Below, one piece after another: positions 32,663-41,841 of a DNA stretch of 64,000 nucleotides. Origin of the DNA: an uncultured Gemmiger sp. (GTDB lineage: Bacteria > Bacillota > Clostridia > Oscillospirales > Ruminococcaceae). Position 1 is the stretch's first letter. Every line of letters begins with the position of its first letter. The translations under genes and the position numbers were made by a program. Location of the stretch: assembly GCA_944388125.1 (NCBI GenBank), contig CALXHO010000004.1:16781-80780 (forward strand), written 5' to 3'. The notes beneath the pieces were generated by a model. The model searched no databases, was not told the DNA's origin, and saw only the letters and a program-made list of their open reading frames with translations.

Positions 32663-35600
32663 ATGAAAATGAAGCGATTGTTAGCCGGTCTGATGAGTTT
32701 GGCGATGAAGTTTTGTCCGGCGCCACCTTCACCCTGGAGTACAAGGCCTTTGACAATTGGTCCGGCACCCAGCAACTGACCGGCAAGGAGACGGGCTGGA
32801 GCACCGCTGTGGCCGAAACCGCACCCACCGGCACCGACGGCAAAGTGACAGTGAGCGACCTGGAACCCGGTATCTACAAGATCACCGAGAAAACGGCCCC
32901 CGATAAATATACCGCCGACCCCGACCCCAGGTATGCCATCGTCACGGGAGGCCTGGACCAGACCGTCACATGGAACGGGACAGCGCTGAACGGTGAGGCA
33001 GCCTTTACCAACAAGGCAGAGGTTGCGCTGACCATCACCAAGAAGCTGGATACCGGCAGCCGTGCCCCCCACTGCCGGCAACGGCCTGATCGTGAACAAC
33101 TATCCCGGCGTCAAGATCCAACTGACCAAGTACGACAACACCAAAGAGGGCCGGGACCCCATGGTGCAGCCCAACGTTACCTTTGCTCTCTACCACAAGG
33201 ACGGCGACACCTGGAGCTTTACGGATTCGGCCACCACCGATGCCAACGGTATGCTGACCTTCACCGTGGAGGAAGGCAAAACCTATGCCGTGGTGGAAAA
33301 TCCCATCCCTGACGGTTACCAGAGCCTGGAAGGCCTGTGGGACGGCAGCGGATGGATGCCCACCGAGAGCGACAGCAACCGCACCTACTATCTGATCAAT
33401 GACGGCGAACCGCTGGAACTGGAACACGGCCTGTACGAGTACAAGGCCTACAACATTCCCTTTGTCCAGCTGGAAGTGCGCAAGCAGGATGCCCTGAATC
33501 CGGCAGCCGACGCTCAGCCCACCGCCATTGTGGACCTGTATGAGGTGCCTGCAAATACTTCCGCTACCATGACCGAGGAACAGATCAGCGCCCTGCTGGA
33601 TGATACCGAGAATGTACATCAGGTAGCCCGGGATCTGAACGTGAATCTGGATGGCGAGGATACTTTGGCCAACATCCAGTTCAAGTACGCCCTTCTGGAC
33701 AATGTGGTGGTGGGCGGCAAGACCTACCTGGCCCTGGAGACCGACTCTTCCATGACGCAGATCCGCGACCATAACCAGGAGGTATGGTACGTGGTATTCA
33801 CGGTGCCGGTCAATACCGACGGCCATGAAGTGGTGACCCTGAAGAACGTGGCCGGTCAGGCAGATCTGGACCTGAGCAAGAGCACCACCACGGAAAACTA
33901 TGAAAGCCTGATGGAGGCTCCGGCCCAGCTGGAGTACACCCTGACCCCCACTGTGGGCGACAATACCTACCCGCTCAACAGCTTTGTACTGCAGGACACC
34001 GGCCTGACCGCCTATCATCAGGACGATCAGAATGAAACCCTGCTGGACTTTGGAGATTACCTGAAGGAAAAGTATTCCATCACCAGTGTGACTCTGGCAC
34101 CGTCCAGCCATGACGGCGCGGCTTACAGTGCCGACGGAAAACAGACCGGCCTGCAGGCTACTGTGACCTTCTACGATTTTGAGGGGACGGCAGTGGAGAG
34201 TAAAACGGTGGATGATGCCACCAAGGCAGCCACCGTGACCCCCACCGGGCCCGACAAGATCGCACAGGTATCGGTCAGCTATCAGTCCCCGGCCCTGCAA
34301 AAGGACACCGGCTACGCTCTGGGCCAGTATTTCCAGCCTGGTGCCGTGACTGTACAGATGACGCTGGACCAGCAGCAGGGCGGGGTGAATGTGCAGGAGA
34401 TCACCCGTGTGGTGAACACTGCCACCGCCACGCTGACCTATTCGCCTTGGGACGGTACGGGCTCCCAGCTGGCCCCGACAACCCTGCAAGAGTCCGACAC
34501 TGCCCAGAATGCGTTCAATGAGCTCAAAGGCGCATTGATCAGTGTATCCAAAACGGTAGACAAAACGCTTCCCAGCCAGGATGATACCCTGACCTATACC
34601 ATCTCTTTGAACAACGACGCCAACGCCGAAGCCGACATGCAGCGGCCCTTTGTGGTAGATCTGCTGCCGCAGGGCACCCGCCTGGAGGGAGAGAACGGCA
34701 ACGTCACCCTGGTCAACCCGCCCGAGGGCATCGAGATCGAAAACATCCGTGCCTCTACCCAGGATGGTGAGACAGCTCTCTTTATATTCCTCACAGGTTC
34801 GCTGGAACCCGGCGCAACTGTGACGCTGCAGCTGCAGGTACACACCACTCCCGAAATTGCGATCTACGGCCCGGAAATCCGCAACTATGCCATTGCCGGC
34901 AGCCGTGTGGCAGGCGTCAAGACCGTCAACAATCCCCAGGGCTCCTCCTACAAGACGAAAGATAACCTCTGGCCTCATGGCCTGGACAGCGTCCTCTCCA
35001 CCCTGGAAGGAACCGAACGGCTGGAAAGCCTGCGCTCCATGCTGGGCGAAATGAAGGACTTCGGCTATGTTTCGACCTATGTAGGCAGCAACTGGTCGGC
35101 CACCTCGGCTGCAGGTCTGGTCAAGACCGGCCAGGGCAATCTGTCCACCGATCTGGGCTTTACCTCGGATCATCTGTCCACCGTGGGCAACAGGGGGTAT
35201 ATGGACTACCGCCTGCAGGTGAGCAACCTCTCCGCGGCGGATCAGGGCGTGAAGTTTACCAATGCGACCATTCTGGATGTGTTCCCCTTTGTGGGAGACC
35301 TCGGCCTGACGGGCGCCAGTCGCGGCAGTCAGTGGGAGATGACCTTTGCCACCGATACCTATGCCGACAAGGGCAACAATACCGGTGTGCAGATGCAGCG
35401 TCTGGATGGAACCGGAAATGCCACGATTCTGAGTACCGATCAGTATGAGGTATTCTACTACCTGAACGATATCACTGCAGACAACATCGATGCTGTCTAT
35501 GACGATGTGGATCAGCTCCATTTTGGTGACACTGCGCCCGAAGGCTGGACCAAGACGCCTACAGCCAACGCCACGGCCATCGCCGTTGCGGTGGAAAAAC

Positions 35601-37789
35601 AGGATGACAGCGCCCTGCCTTCCCATGCCAGCTATCTGGCTGAGTACCGCCTCAATGTGGGCAACCTGAGCCAGGAGGAGCTGACCAACCGGTCCTGGAC
35701 CAACGCGGTGAACAACTTCATCTTCGCCTATGACCGGTATGCAGGAAGCCAGACCGCTGACCAGGCCACGTCGGCCGGTAAACCCATTATGTCCAACTCG
35801 GTGTCCAATACCATTCTGCCCAGTCTGGTGCAGGTGGGCGGTCATGTCTGGATCGACAAGAACGCCGACGGCGAATGGCAGGCCGACGAGTCGGTGTCGC
35901 AGCTGACCGACAATGCTCTGGTTCAATCCCTGCTCAATCATGTGGAGATCACACTGTATACCTACGAGGGCAGAAGCGACATGGTCCGTCAGGCCGAAAG
36001 CTACGCCACAGCCAATGATCCCGACTGGAAGAGCGAGGCAAACTTCCTGTTCACCGATTTGGAACCTGCCAGCCGGATGGACAATTTCACCGAGGATCAG
36101 CTGTACAGCAGCGGCAACAACCGTGAGCCGCTGAATCCTGCCATTCTCAAGGGCGAAGCTCCCAAGACCTACCGTGTCCTGGCAACTGTGCCGGAAAGTG
36201 CCGGTATTCTGACCCAGGTGACCACACTGGGCGGCCTGAGCCAGAAAGCGCAGACCGGCTTCTCCCGCCATCCCGACGACCTGGCCGACGGTGGCATCCA
36301 TGATGACGAGGCCAGCGACAACAACTTCTTTGCGGCAGGCAGCACCGCCTGACGCAACTATACTTCGGAGCGGTTCTTCCTGTACGCTACCGCAAACCCC
36401 ACCACCCAGTTCGACAACACCAAGGATATCGGCTTTGTGCTGCAGCGCAACCTGACCCTGCACAAGGTGGCCCAGAAAGATCCCACCAAGGACCTGAAAG
36501 GCGCGACTTTCCAGATCTACGGCCCCTTTGCCACGGTGGAGCAGGCCGATACCGCAGCACTGACGAGTGATAACCTGGTTGCCACGGTAACCACTGACGA
36601 TGACGGCAAAGCCATCGTGCAGAACCTGAACTGGTTCCAGAACTATGTTATTGTGGAGACGGACAGTGCCGACTACTATCAGGTGGACGGTGCTACCGCC
36701 ACCAACACTGACGGAGTACTGTCGGCTTATACCGGCACCGCAGCCCAAGGTCCTGCCTGGGTGCTGGAGGTGCCCGCCGACAGCGTGACCAACCAGAATC
36801 AGACCGTCACCGTGACCAACCGCACGGAGGTGGAATACACCCTGACTGCCACCAAGACGCTGGAAGGCACCACCCTGCGGGATAACCAGTTTGCCTTTGT
36901 GCTGATGGATGACCAGATGAAGACCCTGCAAACCGCCTACAATGTGGACGGGAAGGTCACCTTTGACAGCATCCAGGTGGACCAGGAGGCACAGTTCACC
37001 TACTACCTGAAGGAAGTCATTCCTGAGGATGCCGTGAATGCCGTGCTGGACAACATTCTGTACGACACTACCCTCTGGAAAGTGGAAGTGGTGGTGGAGC
37101 GCAACGCCCAAAACCACCGTCTGGAAGCCGACATCACGTACAGCCGGCAGAATGCCGATGGCAGCTGGAGCCCGGTGACCGAAGGCATCGCCTTTACCAA
37201 CCGGTATCTGCCTGCATTCCGCGTCCAGTACAGCCCGGTGGTGTACAAGACCTTTACCGACAACAGCAAGGCCCGTCCGAAGGACCAATCCTTTACCTTT
37301 ACCCTGACCCCTGCCGAAAACTACGGCGAGGCGGTGCAGATCGCTTCGGGCGGTGATACGGTGACGATCCACCAGGAAGGCATGGTCTACTTTGCCCCCA
37401 TCACCTTCACGCAGACGGGGAACTATCGCTTCACCCTGCAGGAGGCCAAGGGCGATGCATCCAACTACACCTACGATACGACCCGGTGGACGCTGGAAAT
37501 CGAGGTGGGCAAAGAGGGGGATGACCTGAAGATCCTGCATGCCGTCTATCGGGCGGATGGCAAGCCCGATGCCGACAAGGCCACCTTCGTCAACGGGTAT
37601 TACCCGCCTGACCAGCCTCCCGAAACTCCCGATGAGGGCGGAGAGGAAAACAAAAATCCGTTGCACTGGATTTACACGCTGCTGCCGCAGACAGGGGATT
37701 CCAGCCAGCCCATGCTGTGGGTAGCCCTGCTGGTGATCTCTGCCGGCTGCCTGGCAGCCATCGTGGTCTGGCGCAAGCGCAAAAAGTAA
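32663..37789 (+). pseudogene. Decayed LPxTG-anchored pilin-type adhesin (Cna_B/SpaA and isopeptide domains)
   Basis: The remains of a very large wall-anchored protein (about 1,700 codons). The original start is visible: AGAGGAAAAGAGC-ATG, signal-peptide start MKMKRLLAGLMSLAM. Three lesions break it. First, the signal peptide is in a different frame from the mature part (VLSGATFTLEYKAF), with the join near 32708-32713. Second, one extra base at about 33061 shifts the frame inside LDTGS/VPPTAGNG. Third, an in-frame TGA occurs at 36350-36352, after which the same frame continues (RNYTSERFFLYA). Visible domains: SpaA-type prealbumin-like repeats with SGATFTL and DLEPGIYKITEKTAP (N-terminal); DUF11-like and SdrD B-like segments such as GGHVWIDKNADGEWQADESV; a pilin isopeptide-linkage domain (SFTFTLTPAENYGEA to WTLEIEVG) near the C-terminus; and LPQTG, a membrane helix and RKRKK tail. 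No sortase gene is nearby. Confidence 0.82.
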
Positions 37790-37826
37790 GTCCGTAACCG
37801 TACTCCGGACCTGACACAAACCCACG

Positions 37827-37872
37827 CCGCCGGGGAAACGTGCATCATCGCCGTTTCCCCGGCGGTTTTGGT
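37827..37872 (+). terminator. Terminator of the adhesin locus
   Basis: CCGCCGGGGAAACG pairs with CGTTTCCCCGGCGG and is followed by TTTTGGTTT. Confidence 0.85.
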
Positions 37873-37921
37873 TTGCTGCCCAAAACGCACATTGCAGTGT
37901 CTTGCAAATGATGCCACAGAA

Positions 37922-37964
37922 AGAAAACCCGCCCCCTGTCAGGCAGGGAGCGGGTTTTTATGCT
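37922..37964. terminator. Second terminator, serving the minus-strand small genes
   Basis: AAAACCCGC-CCCCTG pairs with CAGGGA-GCGGGTTTT; U-rich on both sides (TTTTTATG on plus; TTTTCTTTCT on minus). Confidence 0.78.
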
Positions 37965-38008
37965 TTTTATATGGGGAAACTCGGCCCGGTCAAAGGCAAA
38001 AGGAAAGT

Positions 38009-38263
38009 TCAGCGCAGGCAGGCCCGGGCGCGTTCCAGATCCTCACGCCTGACGTAGATGGTGTAGGTCCAGGAGTCGGCCACGCTCTGCCCAAAGGTGC
38101 CGGAGCGCTCCCGTGTGCCTGCGGCGAATACCGAGGGGGAAGTCCGGCTGCGGGAAGCAACATGGTACTCGATGCCGGCCTGCTCCAGAGCGGCGGAGAG
38201 TTTCTGGCTCTGCTCCAGAGTGGGACAGACGGTCAGTTCGCAGCGGTTGAAAATGGAAATCAT
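38009..38263 (-). CDS. Small DUF2007-like protein
   Basis: An 84-residue protein. The order beta-alpha-beta, ISIFNRCELTVCPTLEQSQKLSAAL, then AGIEYHVASRS, and a C-terminal strand SWTYTIYVRREDLERARACL, matches small 'putative signal transducing protein' (DUF2007) domains that resemble half of a PII fold. ATG 38263 is chosen since AAAGGAG lies 7 bases before; extension to 38299 lacks support. It follows a 70-residue gene on the same strand by about 90 bases. Function unknown. Confidence 0.62.
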   Translation of the reverse strand: MISIFNRCELTVCPTLEQSQKLSAALEQAGIEYHVASRSRTSPSVFAAGTRERSGTFGQSVADSWTYTIYVRREDLERARACLR

Positions 38264-38353
38264 GGGAAGGCTCCTTTCTCTGTTCGCTATGCGGAACAAA
38301 TGATAGATGGCGGCGGAAACGCAAACTCCCGGAGCTCCCGCCTGTGGGGGAAC

Positions 38354-38566
38354 TTACCAGACGACCTCGTCTTCCGGGATGCATTCCTCCAGGGGAACCT
38401 GCATCCCCTGGAGAAGTTTGGATTTCAGGGCAGGGTTCTCTGAAATCTGCTGCATGGCCCCGGTGGCATCGGAAGCATCCCGACCGGGGGAGGGAGACGG
38501 GCAAAAGCCGGCGAAATCACTCCCGGCGGGATTCTGCCGGGGAGAATCTTTCCTGTTGCGGCACAT
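38354..38566 (-). CDS. Small 70-residue protein of unknown function
   Basis: Not recognised. The case for a real gene is the expression signals: AAAGGAGG eight bases before ATG 38566, and a consensus promoter upstream. The protein begins with a basic, Pro/Ser/Arg-rich stretch (MCRNRKDSPRQNPAGSDF), followed by an amphipathic, likely helical segment (ATGAMQQISENPALKSKLLQG), and ends EECIPEDEVVW. No membrane segment. It is probably cotranscribed with the DUF2007-like gene. Neighbouring decayed and repeated DNA leaves room for it being a remnant. Confidence 0.6.
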   Translation of the reverse strand: MCRNRKDSPRQNPAGSDFAGFCPSPSPGRDASDATGAMQQISENPALKSKLLQGMQVPLEECIPEDEVVW

Positions 38567-38598
38567 GGAAATTCCTCCTTTGTACCTGTTTATGATTC

Positions 38599-38627
38599 AG
38601 TATATCATTTATCTTTGCCTGCTGCAA
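38599..38627 (-). promoter_or_regulatory. Promoter of the 70-residue gene
   Basis: Minus strand TTGCAG (38622-38627), 17-bp spacer, TATACT (38599-38604), 33 bp upstream of the start codon. Confidence 0.8.
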
Positions 38628-38652
38628 ATGGAACGGACAATGGATTTTATGT

Positions 38653-39051
38653 AGGTACGCAAAACGGCCGTCCTTACGGGTTGCGGTGCCCGCATCGGAC
38701 GGTGCCCCGTGGAAGGGGCTTGTCCTCTGCGACCGCGGCCCCTGCTCCGGCTCCCTGTTTCCGCCGCAGGCGGCGGTCGCCTGCGCAGCTTTTCGAGTCC
38801 CTTCCGAGGCATCCCGGGAACAACAAAAAAGAAGAGGTCTCACGTTTCCGTAAAACCTCTTCTTTTGGTGCGCTGGAAGGGGCCCCTCTCCCGCGCCCTT
38901 CCCGACAGTCCGCAGGACTGTCGGGCCCGGCCGGTACGCAAAACGGCCGGACGGGCTTTTCTCGTCCCTTCCGATGCATCCCGGGAACAACAAAAAAGAA
39001 GAGGTCTTACGTTTCCGTAAAACCTCTTCTTTTGGTGCGCTGGAAGGGACT
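38653..39051 (-). repeat. Tandem ~167-bp repeats carrying the tRNA-Arg 3' end and terminator
   Basis: Behind tRNA-Arg, the last ~16 bases of the tRNA (CTTCCAGCGCACCA on the minus strand) and its terminator recur. Near-identical blocks at about 38974-39051 and 38807-38881 share the tRNA tail, the AAGAAGAGGT hairpin, the spacer GTTGTTCCCGGGATGC and TCGGAAGGGAC. The tail copies start at 39033 and 38866, 167 bp apart; a degenerate third copy (GGTGCCCCGTGGAAGGGG) starts near 38700, again about 166 bp on. The middle of each unit differs but holds a hairpin (GACAGTCC-GC-AGGACTGTC in one, CCGCCGC-AG-GCGGCGG in the other). GTACGCAAAACGGCC occurs in two places. No protein is credible here. The design recalls the E. 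coli tyrT/rtT repeats. Confidence 0.75.
38991..39030 (-). terminator. Terminator of tRNA-Arg
   Basis: AGAAGAGGT and ACCTCTTCT flank an inner stem TTACG/CGTAA with a 4-base loop; on the minus strand CTTTTTTG follows. A second copy at 38824-38863 keeps the fold through a G-U pair. Confidence 0.85.
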
Positions 39052-39109
39052 CGAACCCCCGGCCTTCTGATTCGTAGTCAGACACTCTATCCAGCTGAGC
39101 TACCAGCGC
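39033..39109 (-). tRNA. tRNA-Arg (anticodon ACG)
   Basis: On the minus strand a full cloverleaf of 77 nt is seen: acceptor GCGCTGG pairing with CCAGCGC, D arm AGCTC-AGCTGGATA-GAGT, anticodon arm CTGAC-TACGAAT-like loop with ACG (complement of 39073-39075), extra loop, T arm CGGGGGTTCGAGTCCC-TT, discriminator A and an encoded CCA. ACG is deaminated to ICG and reads CGU/CGC/CGA. Confidence 0.95.
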
Positions 39110-39193
39110 AACTGCAAGAAGTATAATAACACAGGAGGTGGGGAATGTCAAGCATTTTTTTGGGGAAAAATTCAAAATATTTTTTTGCCCCGG

Positions 39194-39874
39194 TCAATGG
39201 GTGTTTTTTCGGGGAAACGGTTCGTCGCCTCCCCGGCGCAGATGGTCCAGCACTTCGTTGAGGTCCTCGCAGCAGGCGTCGCACAGGGAGAGGATCTCCT
39301 CGGTGGGCTGCTGCAGGTCGGGCACCATGACAGTCACGGCACCGGAAGCATGGCCCGCCCGCACACCGTTGAAACTGTCCTCCAGCACCAGGCAGTCGCT
39401 GGCAGGCAGGCCAAGATGTTCTGCCGCCACCAGGAAGATCTCCGGATCGGGTTTGGATGCCTTGGCGTCGTCGCCGCAGACGGTATCGGTAAAGTACCGG
39501 TCTGCCCCCGAAATGCGCAGGTACCGCTCAATAGTCTCATGGGAGCTGGAGCTGGCCACAATGCGGGGAATCTTCTGCTCCTCCAGGTAATCCAGCAGGG
39601 CGAACAATCCCGGTTTGGCGGGGGCACCGTTGGCCAGGGCCGTCTTGCCCTCCTCCCGCACGGCGGCCAGCAGGACGTTGGGGTCGCACTGGGGATAGTA
39701 GTGCCGCAGATGCCGCAGCATGTTCTCCCCGGCCAGGCCGCGGGCTCCCGACACAAAAGCCTCGCAGGGGGCGGGCAGACCCAGCTTTTTCAGGGCCGGG
39801 GCCCACAGTGTTGTCCAGATGCGCTCGGTGTCGAACATCAGACCGTCCATATCAAAAATAACGCCTCGGATCAT
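39194..39874 (-). CDS. HAD-superfamily phosphatase/phosphomutase (beta-phosphoglucomutase-like)
   Basis: A 226-residue haloacid-dehalogenase protein. Motif I is GVIFDMDGLMFDTE (about 4-17; nucleophile Asp and general acid Asp), motif II IVASSSSHETIERYL, motif III Lys in DDAKASKPDPEIFL, and motif IV LVLEDSFNGVRAG. The alpha-helical cap between motifs I and II makes it subclass IA. Members act on sugar phosphates, as phosphatases or beta-phosphoglucomutases; the exact substrate cannot be read. Located 85 bases upstream of tRNA-Arg on the same strand, with an AAGGAAG ribosome site. Confidence 0.9.
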   Translation of the reverse strand: MIRGVIFDMDGLMFDTERIWTTLWAPALKKLGLPAPCEAFVSGARGLAGENMLRHLRHYYPQCDPNVLLAAVREEGKTALANGAPAKPGLFALLDYLEEQKIPRIVASSSSHETIERYLRISGADRYFTDTVCGDDAKASKPDPEIFLVAAEHLGLPASDCLVLEDSFNGVRAGHASGAVTVMVPDLQQPTEEILSLCDACCEDLNEVLDHLRRGGDEPFPRKNTH

Positions 39875-40046
39875 GGCAGAAAACTTCCTTTCACGCGGGG
39901 AGATACGCTCCCCGAAACGGATTGCACTGCGCCCATGGCAGCAAGTTTTATTGTATCGGATTTGCTCTTTGATTGCAACCGGGCAGCTTGGGGAGGGGGC
40001 GTTTGACAGGCGTCAAAAATTGTTTGTAAAACTGAAAGATTTTGCC

Positions 40047-40075
40047 TTGACTTGCGGGCGGCGGGATGGTACGAT
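40047..40075 (+). promoter_or_regulatory. Promoter of the mgtE leader transcript
   Basis: TTGACT (40047-40052), 17-bp spacer, TACGAT (40070-40075). Predicted start near 40082, some 307 nt before the mgtE ATG. Confidence 0.78.
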
Positions 40076-40132
40076 AACCGTGTACGAGTATGTCCCGTCA
40101 AAAACTGACAGAGGAAAGGCAGGTGGTACGGC

Positions 40133-40282
40133 ATGGAGATTCCCGGTAGTCCAGTGAACCGATGGAACAATATTATGGCAACCGATGTTTGGGTGCATAT
40201 GCGCAGAGACAGACGGACCGGACACGCGGGCAATCCCGTGACCGGTCGGCCTGCTTGTTCAGCGCGCGTCTGCACTGCATGA
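40133..40282 (+). CDS. Putative 49-residue leader peptide of mgtE
   Basis: ATG 40133 follows AGGTGG by 6 bases and opens a 50-codon frame ending with TGA at 40280-40282. The peptide starts MEIPGSPVNRWNN, has an Arg-rich middle (MRRDRRTG) and ends CSARVCTA; it has no membrane segment. Its stop codon falls at the base of the loop of the leader terminator, and its last codons form the left arm. A ribosome that translates to the end would therefore prevent the hairpin from forming, and a stalled or absent ribosome would allow it. This is the logic of translation-coupled attenuation, as with Mg-responsive mgtL-type leaders, although the sequence is unrelated to those. Inference; translation is untested. 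Confidence 0.5.
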   Translation: MEIPGSPVNRWNNIMATDVWVHMRRDRRTGHAGNPVTGRPACSARVCTA

Positions 40283-40297
40283 CGCGCCTTTTCTTTT
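40264..40297 (+). terminator. Leader terminator (attenuator) upstream of mgtE
   Basis: GCGCGTC (40264-40270), 10-base loop, GACGCGC (40281-40287), then CTTTTCTTTT. It lies 92 bases before mgtE and after the mgtE promoter, so it can only act as an attenuator. Confidence 0.85.
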
Positions 40298-40388
40298 GCC
40301 GTTCCGGGGGCAGAGTGTCCGCCGGAGGGGCACTGTGCGGCGTATGCGCATCGGAACACCGGCTGCCCGAAAAAAGGAGGCAACCCCA

Positions 40389-41750
40389 ATGTCCGATACT
40401 GCAATCCAGACCCTCAAGAATATGCTGGCGCACCTGGATGACGCCAAAAAGTACCAGAGCCTGCGGGATGTGATGGAGACCCTCAACGCGCCGGATCTGG
40501 CCGCCGTGTTTGAGGACCTCCCCCAGGAGAAAATGCCGGTCCTTTTCCGGCTGATGCCCAAGGATCTGGCCGCCGAAGTCTTTGCGGAACTGACCCCCGA
40601 GACCCAGGAGGCTCTGATCCAGGGCCTATCTGACCGGGAGCTCAAGCTGGTCATCGACGAGCTGTTTGTGGATGACGCCACCGACCTGGTGGAGGAGATG
40701 CCCGCCGGTGTGGTCAAGCGCATTCTGGCCCAGGCGGCCCCCGATACCCGCCAGATGATCAACGAGCTGCTCAAATACCCGGAGGATTCCGCCGGCGGCG
40801 TCATGACCACCGAGTTCATGGAACTGCGCCCCGACATGACTGTCCGCCAGGCCATGGATGCCATCCGCAAAAACGGCATCGACAAGGAAACCATCAACAA
40901 CTGCTACGTCACCAACCCCGATCGCACCCTGGTGGGCGTGGTATCCCTGCGCTCCCTGGTGCTGGAGAAAAATGAAGACCGCTGCATTGATGACTTTATG
41001 GACACCAATGTGGTCAGCGTCACCACCTCCACCGACCAGGAACAGACCTCCCATCTGTTTGAAAAGTACGGCCTGCTGGCGGTGCCCGTAGTGGACGGGG
41101 AAAAGCGCCTGGTAGGCATCGTCACGGTGGACGACGCCATCTCCATCCTGCAGGATGAGGCCGACGAGGACATTGCCAAGATGTCCGCTATGGCCCCCAC
41201 CGACAAGCCGTACTTCCGGCGCAGCATGTGGGACCTGTACAAGAGCCGCGCCCCCTGGCTGCTGTTTCTGATGGTCAGCGCCACCTTCTCCAGCCTGGTC
41301 ATCCGCAGCTATGAGGATGCCCTGGCCGCCGTGACGGTGCTCACCGCCTACATCCCCATGCTGACCGATACCGGCGGCAACGCGGGCAGCCAGAGTACCT
41401 CCACCATCATCCGCGGCATCGCCCTGGGCGAGATCCGCGGCCGCGACCTGCCCCGTGTCCTGTGGCGGGAATTCCGGGTGGCCATCCTCTGCGGCGGCAC
41501 GCTGGCTGTCTGCAACTTTGTCAAGCTGCTGGTCTTTGACCACATCGCCATGCCGGTGGCGGCCGTCGTCTGCCTGACCCTGGTGCTGACGGTGCTCATC
41601 TCCCAGCTGCTGGGCACCCTGCTGCCCGTCACCGCCAACCGCATCGGCATCGACCCGGCGGTCATGGCATCCCCCCTCATCACCACCATTGTGGATACCA
41701 CCACCCTGCTGGTCTACTTCAACATTGCCCGGGTCATCCTGCATTTGTGA
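40389..41750 (+). CDS. mgtE: Magnesium transporter MgtE
   Basis: A 453-residue Mg2+ channel. The cytosolic N-domain (about 10-130) shows the MgtE repeat pattern (LPQEKMPVLFRLMPKDLAAEVF; DDATDLVEEMPAGVVKRIL). Two CBS domains follow (about 138-195 and 200-260): ELRPDMTVRQAMDAI and VVSVTTSTDQEQTSHLFEKY-type, which sense Mg2+ and close the pore. The membrane part (about 287-453) has five helices and the family hallmark TDTGGNAGSQSTSTIIRGIA. ATG 40389 is preceded by AAAAAAGGAGG. The long leader with a terminator shows that transcription into the gene is conditional, presumably on Mg2+. Confidence 0.96.
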   Translation: MSDTAIQTLKNMLAHLDDAKKYQSLRDVMETLNAPDLAAVFEDLPQEKMPVLFRLMPKDLAAEVFAELTPETQEALIQGLSDRELKLVIDELFVDDATDLVEEMPAGVVKRILAQAAPDTRQMINELLKYPEDSAGGVMTTEFMELRPDMTVRQAMDAIRKNGIDKETINNCYVTNPDRTLVGVVSLRSLVLEKNEDRCIDDFMDTNVVSVTTSTDQEQTSHLFEKYGLLAVPVVDGEKRLVGIVTVDDAISILQDEADEDIAKMSAMAPTDKPYFRRSMWDLYKSRAPWLLFLMVSATFSSLVIRSYEDALAAVTVLTAYIPMLTDTGGNAGSQSTSTIIRGIALGEIRGRDLPRVLWREFRVAILCGGTLAVCNFVKLLVFDHIAMPVAAVVCLTLVLTVLISQLLGTLLPVTANRIGIDPAVMASPLITTIVDTTTLLVYFNIARVILHL

Positions 41751-41773
41751 TGCAGCTACCCCCCGATAAAAAA

Positions 41774-41820
41774 TAACCGTCCTGTGCAGAGGCCCCAAGG
41801 GCCCGCGCAGGACGGTTTTT
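41774..41820. terminator. Bidirectional terminator between mgtE and the TetR gene
   Basis: AACCGTCCTG-TGC pairs with GCG-CAGGACGGTT, then TTTTT on plus; TTATTTTTTA follows on minus. Confidence 0.85.
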
Positions 41821-41841
41821 CTGTCCGGGTACGGCAGGAGG

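Noticed and set aside
36350-36352. In-frame TGA considered as selenocysteine or recoding
   Set aside because: The site is not a redox position, no hairpin with SECIS character follows, and the gene has other lesions; a C-to-T change of a CGA codon is simpler.
33035-37825. A 1,596-codon open frame on the minus strand, antisense to the adhesin
   Set aside because: It mirrors the codon structure of the adhesin (third-position GC effect), has no ribosome site and no recognisable domain, and it crosses the lesions simply because they do not create stops on that strand.
38653-39051. Tandem repeats considered as a CRISPR array
   Set aside because: The period is ~167 bp with long conserved blocks and only two or three copies, far from the 25-40 bp repeat and similar spacer of CRISPR; the block contains a tRNA end and a terminator.
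38615-39070. Several 100-150 codon frames over the tRNA-tail repeats
   Set aside because: They arise from GC-rich repeated non-coding DNA, lack ribosome sites and read through terminators and the tRNA.
40076-40388. mgtE leader considered as an M-box or yybP-ykoY riboswitch
   Set aside because: I could not find the conserved segments of either class by eye. A covariance-model search is still needed, so the rejection is provisional.
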